DNA from: Riptortus pedestris
Taxonomy: Eukaryota > Arthropoda > Insecta > Hemiptera > Alydidae
NCBI GenBank assembly: GCA_019009955.1
Contig: CM032233.1
Span: 126,569,001 to 126,633,000, forward strand
Reading direction: 5' to 3'
Length of the DNA: 64,000 nucleotides
Shown here: in pieces, positions 13,567 through 25,009 of the stretch
Layout of the letters: the number at the start of each line of letters is the position of its first letter
How positions within the stretch are numbered: the stretch's first letter is position 1
Translations under genes and position numbers: made by a program
Notes under the pieces: generated by a model
Seen by the model: only the letters and a program-made list of their open reading frames with translations
Told to the model about the DNA's origin: nothing
Database searches by the model: none

Positions 13567-14787
13567 ATATATATATAACATTATTTATATAATAGTAAAT
13601 GTGATTAGGAAACAAAATACATTTCACAGGAAATAAGTTAATATCATTAACTGTGTTAACCTCCCGACAACTTCCTCTCCTCCTTAAGTGTTACCAACAT
13701 TGCTTTAATAAAATTACTTCCTCAGAACATAAAAAATTTCAAATTTTCTAGTAATTTATTTTCTTATATATATATATATGTATAGATCATATCCTGGGGT
13801 AAATAAATAACAGAGGTAACCTAAAAATAATTTAATTTATATTGTAAAAGCGATGTGATGGAAATAGATTGTAGTAACTTCAAATGATATTAAGGCTTAA
13901 ACGCACACAGGAAATAAGTTAACATAATTAACTGTGTTTACCCCTTGAAAACTTCCGCTCCTGCTTGAGTTTATCACCATTGCTTTACTTTAACTATTTA
14001 TTCAAAACATTAAAAAGTTTGAATTTTCTAGTAATTTAAGTCTGGTAATTTAGTCTGGTGTAAATAAATAACAGTGATACCCTAAAAATAATTTAATTAA
14101 TATTGTAAAAGCGAGGGAGGGAAAGAGATTGTAGCAATCCTCCCCCACCCCCCAAACTCAAATCACAATAACAAACAAACAACTTTTGTCATGTGCATAT
14201 TTGCCGAAAAACCAATAAGAAACCAAATATCGCTTTTTTTAATTTCAGGCCTTCCTTACAACCCCCACTCCTGCTCGTTCATAGGAATTTTGGTACAGCT
14301 TATTATCCAGGAGGAGTTTGTACTAATACATATACCAAGTTTTGTTTAGTTCGGTTTTTGTGTCAATAAAAATAGTTGACTCCCGCTATAGTTTTTAGCG
14401 TATAACTCATTTATACTTTGAGGTACGACAAAAGTATAAATAACAAAAGTTACTCTAAATAACAAAATAAACAAATTTTGTTCTGAGCATATTTGCCACA
14501 AATTAATACAAAACGAAATATTGCTATTTTTAATTTCAGGCTTCCCTTATAACCCCCACTCCTGTTCATCTCAGAGAATAATAATATAACCTAAAGTCTA
14601 AGTTGGGTAAGTAGTAATACACATGCAAAGTTTCATAAAATTAAGATCAGCCGAAAATGCGTGAAAAGGTAACAAACAAACAAACAGACACCAAAGAAAC
14701 AAATTGCAGATATCGTGTCTATGCATTGTGAAACGAAAAAGTATTGTGAAATTTTGAGAAAAAAATCAATGTACAGACAGAGGTTGC

Positions 14788-14797
<10 letters not shown>
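13233..14797 (-). mobile_element. Helitron-like non-autonomous element B
   Basis: On the minus strand this copy ends with the hairpin CCCGAACGAAGTCGGG and ACCTTAG at about 13,233-13,255. On the plus strand its other end reads CAATGTACAGACAGAGGTTG and runs into a (TA)n tract. Its first half is the inverted counterpart of element A: the GATAGCATTTATTATAATTA block here pairs with TAATTATAATAAATGCTATC in A. The second half contains two ~298-bp-type units and the AACAAACAAACAAACAGACA tail common to the family. Interrupted TA tracts lie inside it at 13,532-13,576 and near 13,765. No long ORF. Confidence 0.55.

Positions 14798-14845
<48 letters not shown>
14793..14845. repeat. (TA)n tract between two Helitron-like copies
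   Basis: About 26 TA dinucleotides separate the 5' end of element B from the 3' end of element C. TA tracts flank nearly every copy of this family in the window. Confidence 0.9.
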
Positions 14846-14848
<3 letters not shown>

Positions 14849-14849
<1 letters not shown>

Positions 14850-16497
14850 TAGCTCAGATACCCGGCTTCGCCCGGGAATTCATTTGAGGCTGAACGGTGA
14901 TCGTATTTTTTTGGCAAGGCTTTACTTTGCACAATATTTTGACATTTACCCGTCCCAGTGTTTATGGGTTTATACCCGTCGTTGCTGTGGATTTTTTAAT
15001 AATAAAATTAATTTTTTATGTAAGACTTCACTGTCCTCCATTTTGTAATATTTCTCCTGTGCATTATGCATAGCTTTGAATTATTAAGGTCAAAATATTA
15101 ACATAGATTTGAATTAATTTTTCCAGGTGGGATACCTGGTAGTTCATATTGGAAAGAATTGATGAGCATTTCAATATTTCTACGCAAATTACATGCTTCA
15201 TACATTGTTCCCGAAAAAATGTATAAAATAAAAGTTACTCTAAATAACAAAGTAAACAACTTTTGTTATGTGCACGTTTGTCAAAAAACAAATAACAACG
15301 AAATATCACGAATTTTTATTTCAGGCCTCCCTTTAACCCCCACTCCAGTACGAACCTAAAAATTTTAATACAGCTTAATCATGGAAGAATTAATGCTAGT
15401 TGACATACCGAGTTTTGTTAAGTTCAGTTCAATTGTTAGTGCCACATAAAATTGTTCGCTCCCGCCAAAGTTTTAGTATATATCTCGTTTATACTTTGTT
15501 ATAAAAGACAAAAGTGAATATCACAAAAGTTACTTCAAATAAAAAAATAAACTACTTTTGTCATGTGCATATTTGCAGAAAAATGAATAGAAAACAAAAT
15601 ACCGCTATTTTTTAATTCAGGCGTTCCTTACAAACCCCACTCCTGCCAGTCCCTAGAAATGTTGGAATGACTTATTGTAATAAAGGCGTTAGTGCTAATA
15701 CACATACCGAGTTTTATTTAGTTCGGTTGAGTCTTTTGTGCCAAATAAAACTGTACACTTCCGCTATAGGTTTTAGTGTATATCTCGTTTATAATTCGGT
15801 ATACGAAAAAAGTGTACATAACAAAAGTTACTCTAAATAACAAAGTAAACAACTTTTATTATGTTCATATTTGACGAAAAACCAATAGGAAAAGTAAGAT
15901 TGCTATTTTTAAATTCAGGCCACCCTTACAACTCCCACTCCTGCTCGTCCCTAGTAATGTAGGATTGGCTTATTATAATGAAGGCGTTAGTGCTAATACA
16001 CTTACCGAGTTTTATTTAGTTCCGTTGAGTCTTTTGTGCCAAATAAAATTGTTCACTTCCACTATAGGTTTTAGTGTATATCTCATTTATAATTCTGTAT
16101 ACGAAAAAAGTGTATATAGCAAAAGTTACTCTAAATAACAAAGTGAACAACTTTTGCTATGTTCATATTTGCCGAAAAACCAATAGGAAACGAAATATTG
16201 CTAATTTTAATTTCAGACTTCTCTTATAACCCCCACTCCTGTTCATCTCAGAGAATATTAATATAATATTAAGTCTTAAGTTGGGTTAGTAGTAATATAC
16301 ATACCAAATTTCATAAAATTTGGTTTGGCCGTTTGTGTGTGTAAAGGTAACTAACAAACAAATAAGCAAACAAAGAAACCAATATACATACACAAAAGAA
16401 AAAAATTGCACATATGATGTCTATGACATGTGAAATGAAAAAGTATTGTGAAATTTTGAAGAAAAAAAATCAATGTACTGACAGAGGTTACAATTAT
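14849..16497 (-). mobile_element. Helitron-like non-autonomous element C, with internal 298-bp tandem units
   Basis: Plus-strand sequence begins CTAGCTCAGATA followed by CCCGGCTTCGCCCGGG. Read on the minus strand this is hairpin, eight bases, CTAG, then T in the flank, which is the Helitron 3' arrangement. The opposite end is CAATGTACTGACAGAGG leading into TA repeats. Between them the marker CAGGC (or CAGAC) followed by a CCCTTATAACCCCCACTCC-like block recurs at 15322, 15618, 15916 and 16214, so the core is a tandem array of four ~298-bp units. No Rep/helicase coding sequence is present; the open frame 15159-15359 lies across repeat sequence and matches no known protein. Confidence 0.6.
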
Positions 16498-16518
16498 ATA
16501 TATATATATGTATATGTA

Positions 16519-16735
16519 AGAAACGAGACTCGGGCCAGGGTTAATTAACTTCTTAACCCTAGGGTAGTGGATTTGATTTCCACGTGGGTAGTAGTCATTT
16601 ATTTAGTGAAAAACGCACTGAAAAGAATCCTTAGCCCCACCCTGGTTAGAAAACGGTGGTAATCTGTAGATAATCAGTCCCAATTAGCGATTTTAGCATA
16701 AAGTCGGTTTTAATAAATAGATATATAAATAATAA
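16519..16735 (+). mobile_element. tRNA-headed SINE copy
   Basis: The head contains a B-box-like GGATTTGATTTCC (near 16,569) after a tRNA-like arm (GGGCCAGGGTTAA...TTAACCCTAG). The tail reads TCCTTAGCCCCACCCTGG, GGTGGTAATCTGTAGATAA, then CAGTCCCAATTAGCG. The same tail occurs in two other places in the window. It ends in an A/T-rich run. It would be a short, RNA polymerase III-transcribed non-coding retroelement depending on a LINE partner. The head differs from the copy at 24,728, so the two copies are old or belong to subfamilies. Confidence 0.6.
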
Positions 16736-16899
16736 TAATGAAGAATAAAAAATTACTAAAATAGAATAAGAAGTATTCAATTTATTTAAAAGAGTGTTTT
16801 AACAAATAAAGAACTGATAAGTTTAAGCCTGCTAGAGATAAGAGTGATTAGCCCCCCTCCCCCCAAATTACATTATTCCTAATTTCAAAACTATATATG

Positions 16900-16995
16900 C
16901 TTAATTTCCTTGATAGAAAAGGATGGCAACCTGTAGATAACCCGTCCCGATTAGCCTAGTTGCATAAAGTGGATGTAAAATAATAATAAAAAAAA
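16900..16995 (+). mobile_element. Truncated SINE tail
   Basis: Only the 3' portion is present: GATAGAAAAGGATGGCAACC, TGTAGATAACCCGTCCCGAT, TAGCCTAGTTGCATAAAGTG. It matches the tails at 16,640 and 24,880 and is followed by an A-rich tract. The tRNA-like head is missing. Confidence 0.55.
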
Positions 16996-18178
16996 AAATT
17001 CCATGAACCACTAATAGGACTAGAAAATATGAACCACGTTAGACTAAAAGCCCCTAAAAATCCATAACAGGTTGAAGAAAATGTATTTTTTATTCTACTC
17101 AAGTTCCAATGATTTTGTCATGTTCAAAATTTAACGTTTATAGAATGAAATATTGAGAATTAAGAAACAAATATTCCTTAAAATCTCAAAAGTCTAGTAG
17201 TTTATAGAATCATCATATTATGAATTAATAAAGGATCACTTTTCACATAATCTGAAATACATTTTGTCAACAATAAAAGGCATTAAAAACAACACTATTC
17301 GCTTTTTAAAGTTGTTTAATAGTGACCAATCTCTCTAGCAAAATATTCTGAGTCACATGCTTACTGCATCTTAGACAGGTTATACCCTGTGCAATGCAAC
17401 TAACAGAATGTTAAAAATTTATCTGATATATTAAACTATCAATTCAGCAAGCAGTAAGACTGTATATAAATATTTGTAAATTTATCGCTTTAAAATAATT
17501 CAAAAAAGAAATGTAAATCTAAAATCAATAAGTAGTTATAAGTGCATTAATTAAAACAGTTTGTGATTACAGCCCGAGGTCTGGTTGTAAATCAAAAATT
17601 TAAACAAACCTCAATTCTCCATATTTAGGAATCACAGTCAATATTTGTAATATAATAAAAAATAAATAAAGGAAAATATTAGGACCAAAATTTAAAAATA
17701 ACAAAATGCACTTGAGCCTGAATCTATTCTATCCAAAACTTTACCCTCATTCAGATACTATTAAAAAAACTCCGTCATGCAGGGGCTGCGTAAACTAAGC
17801 AGATTTCCCTCCTCAAGTTTAATAATGGATAAATCTACATACTGGTAACAAAACACCACCGTGAAAATTAAGTGAATAAATATAAACAGTAATGAGAAAT
17901 TTTTCAGATATGTTAATAATTACCGGACGGGAAGCGTCTGAAATGTAAACAAACAGGTCGCCTCCTCTCATAGGAAGGAAAAAAAATTACTGAAATGTAT
18001 CAGAATATAACATATTAGTTTTGTTGAAAACTATTTACTATATATCTAGTACTCTAATTTATAATGAATCAGAATATTTTTTTTAAGAATTAATTTTTAT
18101 CTCAATCAATCAAATTTTAGTAGTCCAAGAACTTACGACGGGGGGGGGGGGGCGAACATATGGGTTCACCAGAACATA
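16996..18178. other. AT-rich sequence, nothing recognised
   Basis: No ORF of note, no tandem repeat and no terminal repeat pair that I trust. A G-run of 11 is at about 18,140-18,151. Confidence 0.5.
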
Positions 18179-18722
18179 TTTGCATGTATCTTGTATATTA
18201 AAGGTGACTTAAAAACAATATATGGCATTTAAGCTTCTGATAATGTGATTTATTATATAACAGAGTATTGTTACTTTAACATGAGTAGGAGTGGGGGTTT
18301 GCTGAATGCTGAAAAGTATAAAATCCAAATATCTCGGTTAATATTCATGATACAGAAAATAAGTATAGAACAATATTTATAGATCATTTAATATTTATAG
18401 GTCATTTGCAGTAAGATTGGTTCTATACTATTTTTCGATCCGACATATAGTAACGGAGATATTTTGAATTTTCAAAATTCACCCCCTCTAGACCCCCCCT
18501 CCTACTGGTCCGATTTCAGCCATTAATGAACTTAATCTTCCTTTTTACATAAAATGATTATGGAGTTTGGTAACGATCAAACAAAAATTGCGACCGCTAG
18601 AGCATTAACAGACAAATATATATAATTATGAACAGACCTCATTTTCGTCATCTCCTGGGTAGGATCGATGGACATTTGAGGAAATTTTTCAAAAATCGCA
18701 TCATGAGTACAACCTCAATAGC
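18179..18722 (+). repeat. Dispersed repeat, copy 2
   Basis: Moderately similar along its length to 9,888-10,383, in the same orientation (shared blocks include TTTGCA.TAAGATTGG-like sequence, GAGATATTTTGAA, GATCAAACAAAA and GACCTCATTTTCGTCAT). It is followed immediately by the perfect 9-bp inverted repeat GATTTCCCT-ca-AGGGAAATC at 18,724-18,743. Class unknown. Confidence 0.6.
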
Positions 18723-18743
18723 TGATTTCCCTCAAGGGAAATC

Positions 18744-19488
18744 TGCTAAAAGAAGAATAACCTTCCTACATATTAAGAATGAATGAAAGTAGATTTACAA
18801 AACAAATATTCAACTTTTTCAAAAATAGGAAAACAAAGTGTAATTGGTTCAAACAAGTTCAAATCAATTTAGATGAGTTAGATATTACAGAGAATATAAT
18901 TAAAATAATATACATTTAAGAAAGTTGTTAAAATATGAGAGCATAAGATTTGAAGAAAAACCTAAAGCTAGAAGAGGAACGTTTTCAAGGAAGAAAGACA
19001 ACATGAGAGGAAGTATTTAAACATCCACAGGAAAATAATCGGTTCAATTCAACTTCCTCTAAAATGGGTCATTCAGGGGGGGGGGGATTTTTTCGAAAAA
19101 TGTCAATGGAAAATAAGTCAGAGCATACAATATTTTAAAATATCGAACCGTCATTAATTATTTGTATAAGAGTTAAAAAGTTATTAAGTTGTATAATAGT
19201 TTATACTAAGGTAGAGAGAATCACTTTATTGTACAAAGTTATATACAGTTTGTGGGGCTGCTCAATTACATTGAGATGCTGAAGCACACAGCAACTGAAG
19301 TCAATCCCTAGGACAACATCACTACCAAGTAAAACAATACATATTGTATTTAGTCAGCTAAATAACTAAAATATTTTAACACAGTCAGCAACCTAAAAGG
19401 TGTATGTCACTAGATATAAATTAAAAACTCTATTATTAGAATAACATGATCCATCGATCTATAATAAGATCACTGGTCAAAGTTAAAA
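18744..19488. other. AT-rich sequence; right part probably 3' UTR of a LINE relic
   Basis: No gene is seen. A G-run lies at about 19,076-19,086. If the minus-strand relic ending at 19,489 is a LINE ORF terminus, the sequence from 19,488 down to about 19,205 could be its 3' untranslated region; this is inference from position only. Confidence 0.35.
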
Positions 19489-19680
19489 TTAAAATATACG
19501 GTGGGAAATAATCCCTAAAGTATCAATAATGATACTCTCAACCAAGGTTTGAAGAACCTTCTTGTCTATTCCCACCTCGTCAAAAACTTTCTGTGTAAGC
19601 TTAGGGACCGTTCCTCGGGCACCGAACCACAAGCCTATCACTAGAAAATACGTGAATCCCTTTCAATTAATGCTTTTTAA
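19489..19680 (-). pseudogene. C-terminal relic of a non-LTR retrotransposon reverse-transcriptase ORF
   Basis: On the minus strand an open stretch of about 54 codons ends with TAA at 19,489-19,491. It includes VIGLWFGARGTVPK, then a KVFDEVG.DKKVL segment and VESIIIDTLGIISHR. The pattern (hydrophobic strand, G.RG.VPK, then helices around a Leu-rich segment) resembles the segment often found at the C-terminus of LINE ORF2 proteins beyond the RT domain. Upstream, a one-base frame change at about 19,650 joins another short open piece. No RT catalytic motif is present, so only the tail survives. Family resemblance is from memory of the pattern, not a search. Confidence 0.4.
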
Positions 19681-19879
19681 GGCCTATTCAGAAATATAGG
19701 TAAGGGCTGGCTATACGCCTCCACATATTGACTTCGCTAGGGATTTAAACTATACAGCAGCCCCTGTCTTATTAACATTATTATTTTAACAGTTAAACAT
19801 GACACTTATCATAAGCATGATAAATATCATGTTAATTTTTTCCTTGATTGAATTAAACAATGAAAGTTTTTATTTGGAT

Positions 19880-20075
19880 GTATACATTAAAATGGTAAAC
19901 ATGATTAGGTGAGTTGGTGAATACGATCTTGACTCATGTTATGAGATTGATAAGGGAGATAAAGGCTTCCTGACTCAACTTTTTTATCAACTAATAAATT
20001 AAGCACACCCTATCATTCGAGCATTCTATTATCAACTGTCTGGCTCATTCAAATAAATGTGTCTACTATAACTGT
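19880..20075 (+). repeat. Diverged single copy of the 408-bp repeat
   Basis: It shares GATCTTGACTCATGTTATGA, GATTGATAAGGGAGATAAAG and the CTATCATTC...GGCTCATTC segment with the tandem array at 21,000-22,310, but with more substitutions. It lies 1.1 kb upstream of that array, with the piggyBac relic between them. Confidence 0.7.
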
Positions 20076-20159
20076 TGTAGAGTGTTTATATCCTTAAGAG
20101 AGAAAGAGAGACGACATATTTACCATTACAAATTGATTTTAACACTGTAGTAGTCGCAC

Positions 20160-20176
20160 GTCATCTGAAAGATGAC
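20160..20176. other. Short perfect hairpin GTCATCT-gaa-AGATGAC
   Basis: A 7-bp perfect inverted repeat with a 3-base loop. The same arms with loop GAG occur at 21,009-21,025, about 850 bp away. It may be a conserved bit of an old repeat. Confidence 0.5.
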
Positions 20177-20376
20177 TTGGAGAGACTTTTTGAACTGCTG
20201 AGTAGATGATAGAACCTGCAAGCCCCCCCCCCCCCACCCTACCTACCTCCCCCTAGCTACCTTCCCCCCATCCCTAGAGCCTTCCACCAGTACTGTTACA
20301 ATCCTTTTCTGATTCTCTGGTACTGCACATGACCTTGAGGCATCTGTGAGATCCCGCACGACTACCTTTGTAAGTA

Positions 20377-20700
20377 GTGCAGTGGCAGATTTTCAGGGAG
20401 CTTAAAAGTATAAAAAAAAGGGAAATAAATTCAAGCATCTTCACTTATAGGAAGGGGGGCACCCTGGCTTCTTATGTCCCAAAAAATAAGTCCAAAATTA
20501 GAAATGTATTGGCTATATCAAGTATGCATTTTGATGGAGAAATAAATGATAGAACAGGAAATAAAAAGCCTATAATGGAATAGGAGATTATAATCAAAAC
20601 AAAGTAGGTGTATACATATTTTATAAAATGTGTTCACTTTATAATGTATCGAGAAATACCAGAAGGTGGCCTTTGGTAGTATTTTTTTTCTTTTCTGAAA
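20377..20700 (+). pseudogene. piggyBac-family transposase relic (3' part, frameshifted)
   Basis: The frame from about 20,377 gives REINSSIFTYRKGGTLASYV, then PKNKSKIRNVLAISSMHF and DGEINDRTGNKKP. This follows the order of piggyBac transposases around the Y/F-x-x-...-T-L-V-S-Y-V-P-K-K-N block and the S-x-x-H-x-D segment. After a stop at 20,581 the next frame reads DYNQNKVGVY, where the family has a K-G-G-V-D block; the third catalytic Asp appears replaced by Tyr. A further frame gives MCSLYNVSRNTRRWPL, matching the conserved R-x-T-R-R-W-P segment. Upstream catalytic residues are missing. This is a dead fragment of a cut-and-paste transposon that normally targets TTAA; no ends were found. Confidence 0.7.
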
Positions 20701-20999
20701 ATTTCGGAGGTCAATACTCAAGTAATTTATTTAGGAAATGGCCATATTTCATTTTATAAACCTACCTAACTATTTTATTGTATTTTATAAACCTGACTAT
20801 ATAATGTGAATGTATAACATATGTATGTATAATTTTGTATTGTGTAAGCCAAGGTAATGTGTGAAATATTTTTTTTTTTCATATTATATAATCATAAATC
20901 ATGTATATTCTTCATATAATGTATCAATCATAACTTTTATACAAATATTATTACAGGCTTAATTAAAACTAACCTTCTTATACTTTAATACTTAAGGAA

Positions 21000-22310
21000 A
21001 AGTGGTAAGTCATCTGAGAGATGACCTGTGCCCACTCTTGTACTGATGAGGGGTGTGACTACTGGAGTGTTAATAAGCATTTCATTAAAGTAAAGAAATC
21101 TACATGCCCGTGGGAATATCTTAAACAATATTAAGTACTGGACACCTGAGCCATAAGGTCCAATGCGTTGCACACAATTAAATAATCTGATAGTTTCCCT
21201 AACAGTTCTAAGTGAAACAGTTTATATTTTGGATGTGTTGTGGATTAAATTCCTAAACATAATTAGGTTGAGTTAGTGAATAAGATCTTGACTCATGTTA
21301 TGAGATTGATAAGGGAGATAAAGACTTCCTCACTTAACTTTTTTATCAATTAATAAACTAAGCAGCCACTATCATTCATAAATTTAGTTATCAGCTGTGA
21401 GGCTCATTCGAATAAATGCATCTATACCTATTATCATGGGTTTATCCCTTTCGGTCGGCCGAAATATTTATCATAATACAATAAGGATTTTATCAAAATA
21501 AAGAAATCTACAAGCCACTGGGAATATCTTAAACAATATTAAGTACTGGACACCTGAGCCATAAGGTCCAATGTGTTGCACATAATTAAATAATGTGATA
21601 GTTTCCCTTACAGTACTAAGTGAAACAGTTTATATTTTGGATGTGTTGTGGATTAAAATCCTAAACATGATTAGGTTGAGTTAGTGAATAAGATCTTGAC
21701 ACATGTTATGAGATTGATAAGAGAGATTAAGACCTCCTCACTTAACTTTTTTATCAATTAATAAACTAAGCAGCCACTATCATTCATAATTTTAGTTATC
21801 AGCTGTAAGGCTCTTTTGAATAAATGCATCTATACCTATTATCATGGGTTTATCCCCTTCGGTCGGCCAAAATATTTATCATAATACAATAAGGATTTCA
21901 TTAAAATAAATAAATCTACAAGCCACTGGGAATATCTTAAACAATATTAAGTACTGGACACCTGAGCCATAAGGTCCAATGTGTTGCACATAATTAAATA
22001 ATGCGATAGTTTCCCTAACAGTACTAAGTGAAACAGTTTATATTTTGGATGTGCTATGGATTAAAATCATAAACATGATTAGGTTGAGTTAGTGAATAGG
22101 ATCTTGACTCATGTTATGAGATTGATAAGGCTTCCTCACTCAAATATTTTATTAATTAATAAACTAAGCAGCCACTATCATTCATAAATTTAGTTATCAG
22201 CTGTAAGGCTCATTCGAATAATCAATTTTTATAAGGATTTCATTAGAATAAAGAAATCTACAAGCCCCGGGGAATCATTTTAAATAATTTTGACTACTGG
22301 AAATCTAACA
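21000..22310 (+). repeat. 408-bp tandem repeat, about three copies plus a partial
   Basis: GTACTGGACACCTGAGCC occurs at 21135, 21543 and 21951, a period of exactly 408 bp. A fourth, shorter unit starts near 22,294 (GACTACTGGAAATC) after an internal deletion that removes the ATCATGGGTTTATCCC region. Units share GATCTTGAC.CATGTTATGA, CAATTAATAAACTAAGCAGC and TTCGGTCGGCC. Copies 2 and 3 are nearly identical, copy 1 a little more diverged. No ORF. Confidence 0.9.
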
Positions 22311-22437
22311 TGCAACAAGGCCCTCACCTCTTAAAAATTCCATCAAGCTTTAGATCAGTTTTAAAATAATATACAAAATGGATGATTAAATATTAAATTA
22401 GTGGGGGACAAGTTTGCCATGAACTTGTTGCATATAA

Positions 22438-22810
22438 AGATATGAACCAAGCATTACAATGCATAAAGCATATTGTAGAATTGACATCTTCTTGAAAATA
22501 TTGTACGAATTTATGGGAATTACACCTTATTATTTCAATTTTTATATAATCTTATTGAAGATAGCGCAAAGAATTTAATATTCATGAAAAGAATATTGTA
22601 TTTGTAGGCGTGTCGCACATGAAGAAATGAACTAAGCATTACAATATACATAACAATATATAAAGCATATTGTAGAATTGACATATTCTTGAAAATACTG
22701 TAGGAAGTTATGGGAATTACACCTTATTTTTTTCAATTTTAATATAATCTTATTGAAGATAGCACTAAGAATTTCAAATTCATGAAAAGAATATTGTATT
22801 TGTAGGTTTA
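22438..22810 (+). repeat. Tandem direct duplication of about 190 bp
   Basis: Two adjacent copies, 22,438-22,612 and 22,624-22,808, share AAGCATTACAAT, CATATTGTAGAATTGACAT, TTATGGGAATTACACCTTAT and AAAAGAATATTGTATTTGTA. The second has a small expansion near its start (ACATAACAATATATAAAGC). Confidence 0.85.
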
Positions 22811-24727
22811 GGGGGCCGAGCACATGTTGCTGTTCTACTTCTGAGAGGATCCACATTTAACCATGTGAAAATAATTAAGTAAGATCAAATGCTAGCAAAC
22901 TACCCATGAAAAGGAAATTTACCAATATTAATTAAAAAAAAAAACAACAAAAAACTAAGAAAAAGAGTTTGGATAATATAATGAATTATTCTTGCCCAGT
23001 GTGTATAACTTGTTCAGCTAAGAGCTAGAATCAATGAACAACATAAACAGAGCAATTATCAATTTTGCTAAATGAAATCTACACATTTACTAATATAAAA
23101 CACGAACCACAATCAAATGTAAGATAAATGGAATAGAGGAAAAACAAAATGTGCTATAAATGACTCACTTAAATTTTGCTAAAAACAAAAATTGATTTAT
23201 GAAATTCGATTATTAAAATTCAATAAGAACACTACTTAAATAAAAATGTTATCAAAAAGAAATTTCATACAAATCTTTTTGTTTAACAACAAACAAATTC
23301 ACATGATATCTGTGTAAGCAATAAGAGTTATTAGTAAATATTCCTTTTCATGGCTCTAATAATTGATAAAGGGACGATTGCTAGCAAGGTTGTTTATTTT
23401 ATTAAATGTAAAGGGATTGGTTGTTTAGTGTTGTTTTGAGTTGGAAACAATGTTTCAATGAAGCTATCTGAATCACATGGTTGTTTACAAAACAGCTAGG
23501 CTATTCACTAGACCAGCTTTATGATAAACACACACACGCATAAGTTTAAAGAGCTAAACACAAATTTGTATGTTGTTCAGAGAACAAAGTGCATAGCTAA
23601 AGCTAATTGAAACAGTAGCTGACTTGTATGAAAAACAATATCCCCTCACATATATACACAAATACAATCAAACCCCATTGTATTTCTAACAAATAATAAG
23701 GGCTTTGTAACATCTCAACAACTCAGCAGGAAATACAAAATTTAAAGGTCTAATCCTATACCGGAAAATGAGGCACTGATACAATGGATATGTTACATCC
23801 GAACACAACTAATCGGCGGGTAATTGGATATAATAAAAGATTGCACTCATTTAATCGGAATTATAAAACCAACTCACCAGTTAATAGTTAATCCAATAAC
23901 TGCTCGGAGCGTGAAAGAAGACTGTTGAACTGTTGAAGCACCAAAAAAAATCGTAGTGTTCACATAGGTCGTTTCTTCATTTTTAAACACAACATTAAAA
24001 GGATTGACGGTAAAACCTAATCAAAATAGGCAGTCAATAATATATAAATATATCAGTATGTAAAGTAAAACATCATGATTTAGTTTTGAATGAGAAATAT
24101 AGAGAGAGCAGTATTAGTCGCTTGAGTATGGGAGAATGTGACAGCGCCATATTAGCTATATAATCAACTAAGCCGATGGGGGAGACAAGTATTCCCCAAC
24201 AATATTATTCAGGCAGCAACTGGGATTTTTATTCATTTATATTCAAATACCCATATATATATTACCTTAAGCTCATTAAATACAACCTATAAACACTCCA
24301 AAAACGGCCGGGAAACGTTTGAATATCCAAAATTATAAACACATATGAAATATAGATTAAATTATTTCACTCATAGAATTTTAGTTCAGGCCGATGTTTT
24401 ATAACATTTCTATTCGAAAGAGAGGTTTTAATTTTTTATTATTTAAAGGACGTAAGGGAAAATTGTAGAGAAATTACGACGTAACCTTCCCTATCTTTGA
24501 CTGATAAGAATGAGTCATAATAGAGATAAGGGGAATAAGTCCCCCCTCACAATAACGGTATTTATAATTTGCAACGGTATGTTTGTTTACCAATGACACA
24601 TCTAAACAATGAATACACTTATCACAACCCACAAACTCTTAATACAATAGTCCAATTATAAAGTAAAAACATATTAATTATAAACAACAAATTCTAATAA
24701 TCTAAACTATATTCTCACAACAACAAC
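22811..24727. other. AT-rich sequence, nothing recognised
   Basis: No ORF over 60 codons with domain character, no tandem repeat and no RNA gene. It is about 70% A+T by eye. Confidence 0.5.
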
Positions 24728-24962
24728 AGTCTTGGAGCTCAGGTTGACCATGTGAGTTAAAGCTTTGGCCTTAATCTCACATAGTAAACCTAGAGCGGCG
24801 AGTTCGATTCCCCCCTGGGCGAAAGGAATTTATTTAGTGATGGAATTCAATGAATAATTCCTTAGTCCCACCCTGACTAGAAAAGGGTGGTAACCTGTAG
24901 ACAACCCGTCCCGATTAGCATTAGTTGCAAAAAGTGGAGGTTATTAAAAATAAATAAATTAA
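24728..24962 (+). mobile_element. tRNA-headed SINE copy, best preserved
   Basis: The head contains an A-box-like TCTTGGAGCTCAGG and a clear B box GAGTTCGATTCCC at about 24,799, spaced as in a tRNA-derived promoter. The body includes ATTTATTTAGTGATGG. The tail reads TTAGTCCCACCCTG, AAAAGGGTGGTAACCTGTAG, CAACCCGTCCCGATTAGC and TTAGTTGCAAAAAGTGG, then an A/T-rich end. It is the longest of three related copies and lies directly before the 65-bp satellite. It is non-coding and would need LINE machinery to move. Confidence 0.65.
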
Positions 24963-25009
24963 ATAACAAACCTCAAAAAAGACAAACAAAGCCTTTAAAA
25001 CTGGACGCT

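Noticed and set aside
17798..18747. 13-bp inverted pair AGCAGATTTCCCT / AGGGAAATCTGCT as a possible MITE
   Set aside because: The match stops after 13 bp, there is no convincing target duplication, and the right member sits in a local hairpin (18,724-18,743) that explains it on its own.
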